DNA of 52,071 nt from Liolophura sinensis (lineage: Eukaryota > Mollusca > Polyplacophora > Chitonida > Chitonidae), in the NCBI RefSeq assembly GCF_032854445.1, contig NC_088301.1:49721116-49773186 (forward strand). Direction: 5' to 3'. The notes under the pieces are model-generated. The model was given only the letters and a program-made list of their open reading frames with translations. It had not been told where the DNA came from and made no database searches. The position numbers were made by a program, and so were the translations under genes. Shown here piece by piece: positions 44,330-52,071 of the stretch (its first letter is position 1; each line of letters begins with the position of its first letter).

Positions 44330-47300
44330 AGCCATCGACAGGACGAGATTATCGGTCTCTTCTACAAACGCATTCATGAGATAGACTTATTAATGATAGA
44401 CCTAATGAGTGCTGCATTCAATCACATAATAGGCTGCCCGTGTAATGACCAAAATACATGCAACATCAATGGCTGATAGAGCTTGCCGCTTCTGATCTGA
44501 TTTAAGGGATGCCCTAAAATCACAATTGTTTTCTCCTGGCTTGCCCCGCCATTTCATACAGTGCAGCTCGAGTTTGACGACTCAGTATCATCCGTCTGAC
44601 AATACTTACTTTTCATTCACATACCAGGACGAATTCTGTTTATTGCTATTTGGTTGGTGTTTTGCGGCGTTCAGGTTTATGGGTTTATACCACAGTCCAT
44701 CGCTATCTATCAGGTATCTGATGGACCTGCTGGCTTAAAGCAGCAACCCAAGGCCTCATCTGCCAAGAGGCTGACAATCGAAGCCAGTCATTGAGCAGTC
44801 TGCACAACCGAATAAACAAACTGTGACATTATGAAGACCACCAATACCGGAACTATGCCATTGTCTTAAGCGTCAAATAAGGAATAAACTAAAGTTTTAA
44901 GATTTAAAGTCCTTGTACCATATACCCTCTTGCAATATAGCATGTATGTCTACTCGATCTATTTTCATGAAAGTTGTCAATTACACTAAAAGCTCCGGGG
45001 CAAATTGTTGACTGTTTTAGGCTTTGAATCCAAGTGGTTCCTGAGAATATTTATTACGTTAATTACCTATTGATTAATTAAGCATGATACAGACATGTTT
45101 CTGTCTCATGACAACATTGTTTTATTCAGCAATTCGATATATCTTCGATGTATTGCATACTACCTTGTTCAGGACATCTATTTTCTGATATAGCATCTAA
45201 ATTTCACGTGACTGGTGATTAATATTTAAATACACGCAAGGAAATGATACAGGCTGTGTAAGCTCACAATTAATACGGTAGCCATGTTATAAACAGAACA
45301 ACCGGAAGTGGTCCACGGAAGCGTTGACGACATGCGATGTCAGTGTCAGAAGTAGACTGCCTGTAAAGTAGTGTACGTGTCTAGAGGATTATGACAGTCG
45401 ACCTGTGGTCAGACAGGTCTAATCCTGGCCGCCAACTAAGCACAAGAAGCTTTATAGATTCTCTTCGCCACGCAGGTCAATGTCCAATGAAATGTAAAAG
45501 GCATAACTAGCCTGGAGAAAAGCCTGGCAGTGAATGGTACCACGCTTATACCCCCAAAGGAGCGATGATATGAGTCACAGTAAATTAGTTTAGGTTCGTG
45601 ATCTCATAATTGACAGCAAAGTTTAAATTACTGGAATTAAATCAAATGGGACAACTATGAACAAAAGGTTCCAAGTAAAGAACGCCCAAAGGTGAAAAAA
45701 GAACAATAAAAAAGAAAAGAAAAGGGTGGTTACTTATCAAAATGCAACACCTACAATATGTCTGAAGAGAGCCTGAATCTCCGATGTATCATTTCTGTGA
45801 CTGGATGAAACTGCGTAATATGAATTGCAATGTGCCACATGGAACGGAAATACCTTCACTATAATTAGCATTTTCATAATGCAAAACTCATTATATCGCC
45901 TGTCCTGTGGGAAGAAGAAGGTTGAAACTATACACAGTCCCACTGGAACTCGATCTGCATTTCCTACAAACTCTACACATCATTTGCACTTAATATATTA
46001 AAAAAAACATACTTGCATATACTTAAATATGTGAGGATCACTAAATACAGAATATCAAAGAGCTATAATTTGTGCATAGCACAAGTACGATTAGTCTCAG
46101 GTCATGTATGTATAACACACGGGAAATCTGTGCTTTGGTACTAGTATGTTACTAGTGAATTGTATTCCCATGGCATTCGATTGGCTGTAAAGCTTCCCTG
46201 ATATTTCGTCGTTCCGTTCTCGCAGCCTCCCTGGAAGCAGTGTGCACCGCTGATTTGCAGCCGACGGCAGACTGGCCCATCCTGTAGCAATCGACAGAGC
46301 GCTTGTAGTTCTCCATTCCGCTATGAAATATTCAGTGTATAAACCTAAAATGACAGCGTTGATGCGCTCGACAATGCCCCCGAGGCGAGCTTATCAAATA
46401 ATAATCGTGTTAGTAGCAGTTCCTGAATTAAGTGAGGCTTGCTATAGAAATGAAGCACCTGAGGATCTATACCGTACGATCGGCAGACTTTCACAGACAT
46501 GGGGAAATTTGGGCGACTAAGAAATGAACGAAAAGGTGCCGCTATAATTGTAGTTGTGATGTGCACCTCCCCCATATTCAAACGGTGAAGAGAGTGCTCG
46601 CTGATTTATCGCCTGCGGCCCTTACCTAATCGTGGCCCGGTGTTCATCTGTAGTCGATCATATATTCATTATGATAACTTTCAAGGCGCCAGACCCAAGG
46701 TCAAATTGTATGATGCTGTCACGGTACTACCAACCATAAAATTTCCGATAAAATTCCAAAGACAAAGACCCACTAAGTTGTAGTCTAGGAGAGTATACTA
46801 AGTTGCATTGCAACCTCGGACTTGGATGCATCCGAGAAAACTGCCAGTTGAGGACAAAGGACACAGACTGATTGACAAGTTCGCATACTAATTTAATTTA
46901 CTCACTGGCTAATAGATTTTACCACCTCTAATCATGACAAATTATACATTCATTCGGCATTCCCTGAATACGCGTATAATTTTCTTGGCAGTTTCGACAA
47001 ATTGATAGCCTATAGCAGGGATTATATGTTGGGTTTTTTATACCCGCACAGAAGGTTCTAGACTTCTTCATAGTCAAACAATCAGATTTAATGACCGTCG
47101 TAAAAGCTTAGCAGTGCACATTTTATATTGATATATAATCTTTTTAATGATAACAATTGTACATTTATATGATTTCGGTTAAGACGCTACAGAATTTTAA
47201 GGATCAGACACAAATTGTACATTTAACCTCAGCCTTCATTATACACATTGATGAAAGTCTAATGACGCAACTAAATACCTCGTGTGATGAAACTGATATC

Positions 47301-50300
47301 CTATAAATATTTTGAAATGCTGACATAAGTTACATTAGTCAACATCTCTTGACAAATGGTGCTTTCGTTGCACAATAACTATCTGTATATCGTTGTTCTT
47401 TGTGTCACTTGAGACGAAAGTAACAAAAACTTTGTTGAGTGTTTCACATTCATTATTCAACTCTTGGCAAAGCGGATAAGGATTTTTTGGTGTTAGGGAA
47501 TAAGTGTTTTCGGAAAGGTTTATTTGATGGATGGTGTGGCAGTTAAAGATCTTGATGTATTCGGGCCCTTGATAACTGGGCTTGTTTATGTATGCTTCCC
47601 ATGAAGATATTTAGCACAATGACGTGTGAAATAAAGAAGTTTATAGGTTAAGCAAACGCTGCAATCGCATGAGCAGTCGAAGTACCTTCCTTTCAGAAGA
47701 TGTTTTCCATTCGGACATTTCGGTCTACCGGTTCTTTTGGCTCTACGAATGCAGGTCTAGTTTGAAGTGATTGTCATTCATAGAACTAGTTGTTGTTTTT
47801 TGTGTTATTGACTGGAAGCATGGCTTGTTATTAACGATGCAAGAAGTAACATTATTAAAGATGTTGTTATGACCCAATAACATCAAATGTAAACATCTCT
47901 CAAATACAAGTCCATTTGTACGCCAATTTCCTGATAAAATCAATCAGTGAGATGGATTTTAACAACTGGTCAAACAAGATTGAAACAAAAGCACATCCTT
48001 TATTTGAACAGTTTATTGAAATAAGTCCACTTGCAATGATTGCCAATGCATACAAAAACAACACAGGGATACCTACAGCAATGTACTTGCAGTAATGTAC
48101 TTACACGCTACATTGCCCATACAATTGTTCATGCTCTAGCCTAATCTAGACTTCCGGCCCAATCCATTTCTCCAAAATGTCCTTTAGAGTACAAGGTAAA
48201 GTTGTTTCCAGTACTTCTGAATGTGTTACTCTGAGCTTTTCTGATTATGGCAAACTGACTATTCGTCTATGCACATATTTGAAGTACATGCAAGAAAGAC
48301 CAGTCCTCCTGAAAGCCGTCTACCAACACGTGGCGAATAACACGAGCAATAACACAAATGTACTACTCTGGGTATCATACCGTGTCCTATTCATGCTAGA
48401 AATTTCTCAACCCCTAAAGAAGACTCACATTGTCTCCAGAAGAATAAAATTTAACCACTGTGGCCACGTCGGACTCCACACTACCAAAGGAGTTAATACA
48501 TGCATTGTTTATGCTGAACGACATATCTGACTAGACAACGCATGCGCAAGTGATGAATTAAAAAAGCATTACTGTATATAAATAGTGAAAAATTTAACCA
48601 GGATGTAAAGCAAATCTATAGACAGATGACATTCTGCATTCAACCGGAATAACTATAGCAGCCCTTTTTACGGCTGAAATTGTGAACTATGATGTTCAAT
48701 GTTTGGACTTATAAATGTAAACATTGCACCATTTCAGGAAGTATACTTATACCTATCAAAAATGTGAATTTCCGAGGTCAAATTAACCAATCAGTGAGTA
48801 CTTTGAGAGTCTAGAGTTAAAACGTCGAGCCTGATGTTCACTTTAGTATCCGACAGAATGAGCGTATGCTCTTGGTTGCCATTAGCCTGCCGGCCTCTGT
48901 CACAACAAGCCCTCCCGCTTGACAGGAGCCGTCTAGTTACCAGAGGGCAAATATAGATCTCAACAACGTAGGTTGCGATTGTGGCCGTCTCACACTGACA
49001 CTGTGGTAAAGCCAGTAGTAATGGACAACATTCGGTCAATAGACATACATCAAATGTCACTCTTCCAGTACAGACAACCGTATGCTGAATTTTAATATAT
49101 ATATTTTTTAATCCCGTGACGTGGCGCTAATGTGGAGCAGGACCTTGAGCCATTGTTTCGTTAAAAGTGGAATGTAGCGCAACGTCCACAATGATACAAT
49201 GTATCAGTGTCTGTTACAACGTCGTACTGTCTTTTATGTGACGTCATCATGATGAGCTGAATAAGGAACATCTGACGTCAACAAAATGACGTCAAGTTCC
49301 TGCAGCCGGGCATTTGACAGGCCCCCATTTAACAGGGGAAACAAAATCATTAAAAATTGTATGCACTTCACAGAGCTTAAACTGGCAAAAAACACAAGGT
49401 GCTGCCATCAAGCAGGGTATGACCGTCTTACTTCATCTTTAATCAGTATCTTTTATAATGCAGTAATTGATTCCCATTCTGTAATATAAATCTAATATAG
49501 GTATTGACTATGAAATGTGAGAGGCGATAATTTGGATTATGTGCCATGTGTGTGTATTCGAGTTTAGGAGCCACAATGCTAAGAAAGTAGAGACGGGTCT
49601 TTATATCTAGAGTATAGTCAATATACATAGCGTGTTACATCATACAACATATTACCAAATCGTTTTTATTCAGCAGTGGGTTTGGACAAAACTACATTTC
49701 ACTCATAACCAAAAAAAAAACCTTTGCTATAACCCACGATAAAGCCGTTAAAGCTGTGGGCAGCTAACCGAGAATTACCGTTGTGGAGATGGGATCTCCT
49801 TGTCACTGAGCGAGTAACAAAGTCAAACAGTTTTAAGGACATTATATAAGCATTCTGAATATTACACCTGATCGCCTGTACCATGAACTGCAATGTGTAA
49901 AGGAAGGGTCTCTTTATGGTGACTTTCCGCTCTGGGCAAACTCTCCCCACTGACCATGTTAAATGGTAACGCTATTAGTGGTACACTAGAATTAGCTTCA
50001 GGCAGCGGAAGGAACTGTGAATTGCTGGCAGAATGGACCCTTTCTCAATACGACAGGCTTGGCTGGAAGGCGGATAGCGTGGTGTCATAGACCTAGGCTC
50101 ACTCTATCTAGTCCTTTTCCTGGACAGGCACTTAAAAGAGCCAGTAATAACTACCATAATACATGTTTCTGATGGAGACTGTCCTTTGTTGAGAGAAGAT
50201 GAAAGCCAGACAGTAAATTAATGCAGTAACGAAGAAACGGGCTTTGAAGTTTCCAGGTTACTGTCCTTTATACATAACATAATCATATAACGACCCATAG

Positions 50301-52071
50301 TAACGTGTGTTTGGACTTCATCCCTTTCTCCAAAAAATAAATAAATAAAATAAAGCAATATTTCGCAGAGATTTAGATAAGAATTATTTGTATATATGTG
50401 TAATATGTGAATTAACATATACTAGGTGTTCGTGACAGGTAATTATACACCTGTTGAACGTGTATGGTTACATGTTTTGTGTACATTCTACGACCGCGGT
50501 TTAGGGAAACTATGTAAGCTGAGACTGGCTGAAGGTCATAATAGAATATCGAGCTTACTATCAAGCTAACCAACAATGGGAATGCGTGATGGACTTCATA
50601 TAAGCATTCCGAACTTCACCCCACTCATTAGTCGACCGGAAATGTCTGAGAACTGTGACAAGTTGCGAGTGTGTCGACTGTCGTCATGGCTGGTACATTG
50701 CGCTAGTATCGGTTTAGATTGCCAGGATTCTAGCAATAATATGACTGTAGAGTTTCCCAAACAGACGTTGCGAGATGCAGAGGAATAGTTGTAACAGATT
50801 GCCGATGCTAATAATATCTTGAGCCACTCAAATTGCCAAATAGCTGGTGTTCCCACTGCCATCTAGGCTGAAATCATTTTCCCGATGGATTGAAAAGACA
50901 GCGGTGTATTCCACATTACGTCTAAAGTGCAGCCTATATGCCTGTGCGTTTTCATTGCTGTGTCATTGTTGTAGGAAACGGCAAGTCTAGTTTTTCGTTT
51001 CGAGAATACACGTTATTGTTTGAGTGTTGTTGAACCAAGGCGAGTCCTCGTGAAGTGGCGTCGACGCGGCGACAGATGAAGTGACCGTGTGGCGTTTAGA
51101 CAAATATAAGCGTCATGTACGGCATTCGTATACCATTCGTAGTCCGTAACGGGCGTTCCAAGTCGATAATCGCAAGATCCATTTCCAAAACAACGTTTAA
51201 CACTAGCTCCCAAAGACAAAGGTATGTAAGAAATCATACAAATAGGAAATAAAGCCGGTAAGACACAAGAGAGAAGCGGTCATCAGTTTTCAATGATGCC
51301 GGGCAGACAGTTGATATTCCAGGCATGTAATATAACCATAACCATGGTTTCTGTAAATACATTCGTCAAAAAAAAAACCCCACACAGCAATCACTATTGT
51401 GGATGAATTGAAACGATTTAGCTCTATATCAGAAATTTACAGTCATTCGTGAAGTTGTGCAATGTATTAGCGAGAGATTAACACATTTCTGGAACGTATA
51501 GTGTGGTTACCAATATTGTTATAGTCAAAAGTAAAAGCAAAAAGTAACAATCACTAACATGACAATCAAAGATTGATACTAACATACCACCCAATCTCTC
51601 CTTAAAACTGTAATTACGATCTGTAGTGGCACAAACAACCATCATGTGGTGAGATCAACAAAATCAGCTTTCTTTGTACCCAACGTGGAGATTAAACACT
51701 AGTGGGCACGAAGAGACATTTACTTAGCAAATGCGTCTCTTCGACATTTCTTCCTAGTGTTAAGATTGTTGACTGTTTACTTTTTATTCCGAACTATTGC
51801 TTCTACATGTCCATTTTCATTCTCACTGTTTTCTAGTCAGATTGTGAGTTGAAACTTAATGAAGCCTACTTTTGCATCAATTTATATTCTTTATACACAT
51901 TCAATTTCCAGTTTTTTACTCGGAAAGGCAAAGACGGACGTCAGCGTGTAAATAACATGGCCTGGAGACACTTCACCCTAGTTTATTATATTCTCGGTGG
52001 GGATTATCTTTCTTGGCGTTTCTAGCACAGGCAATCATCTTGGAGTAAAAAGGTCTAATCTTCTCGAAGCA
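44330..52071. other. Intergenic DNA, CpG-rich
   Basis: No exon I can support. CpG is frequent, notably at 46200-46650 and 51000-51250. Sites of note: ETS consensus ACCGGAAGT at 45301-45309, and the CRE cluster at 49117-49294. Open frames at 48177-48530 (117 codons), 49286-49489 and 50576-50788 have no recognised domain. A gene start beyond the right edge is possible. Confidence 0.55.
49117..49294. promoter_or_regulatory. Cluster of CRE/ATF sites
   Basis: Three perfect TGACGTCA octamers at 49239-49246, 49273-49280 and 49287-49294, and a TGACGTGG (ATF6/XBP1-type core) at 49117-49124. Three perfect 8-bp palindromes in 56 bases is far above chance. It suggests a CREB/ATF-bound enhancer or promoter, but no transcript start can be shown. 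Confidence 0.5.

Noticed and set aside
44640-44820. Possible SINE remnant (TTGGTGTTTTGCGGCGTTCA)
   Set aside because: Only a short resemblance to the GTTTTACGCCG block of the SINE, with no B box or tail.
48177-48530. 117-codon open frame as a gene
   Set aside because: No recognisable domain, no Kozak-like or splice support, and composition like its surroundings. It may deserve a search but I cannot support it.

Overview
The window looks like nuclear DNA of a lophotrochozoan marine invertebrate, most likely a mollusc, with a brachiopod or phoronid not excluded. The grounds are a gene of many small exons with GT..AG introns, an animal-type folate enzyme, and a tRNA-derived SINE with an A-TAAA tail that I recognise from molluscan-type genomes. 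No prokaryotic gene organisation, tRNA gene or rRNA gene is visible.

Left part (1 to about 32,000, + strand): the 3' three quarters of one gene, cytosolic or mitochondrial 10-formyltetrahydrofolate dehydrogenase (ALDH1L1/ALDH1L2 type). Nineteen exons between 165 and 31128 give about 690 codons: the end of the formyltransferase domain, the acyl-carrier-like domain with its phosphopantetheine serine, and the whole aldehyde dehydrogenase domain with catalytic Asn, Glu and Cys. The start of the formyltransferase domain lies off the left edge. Exons 11 and 13 each lack one G relative to the conserved reading frame; everything else, including all splice phases, is intact, so base-level assembly errors are the simplest explanation. 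The first 17 introns total about 19 kb, half of it in intron 17; introns 17 and 18 are 9 and 10.5 kb. The introns hold SINE copies, an internally deleted mariner element with TA duplication, MITE-like repeats, a broken Gypsy-type gag/protease fragment with a candidate LTR, a broken tyrosine recombinase fragment, diverged tandem repeats, and a near-perfect 103-bp inverted repeat with a 25-base loop.

Right part (about 32,000 to 52,071): no convincing gene. It holds a 23-bp minisatellite rich in CACGTG (34662-35437), a 40-bp satellite with a homogenised core and higher-order structure (42193-44329), a MITE-like element rich in AACAGAAT-type palindromes, and two small groups of perfect cAMP-response-element octamers (near 37.0 kb and 49.2 kb). 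The long open frames in both tandem arrays are by-products of stop-free repeat units.

A whole-window feature is a sharp change in base composition near the 3' end of the gene. CpG is scarce across the gene and common after it, as expected if the gene body is methylated in the germ line and the intergenic DNA is not. The 7-mer ACATGTA is common in the gene and almost absent to its right.
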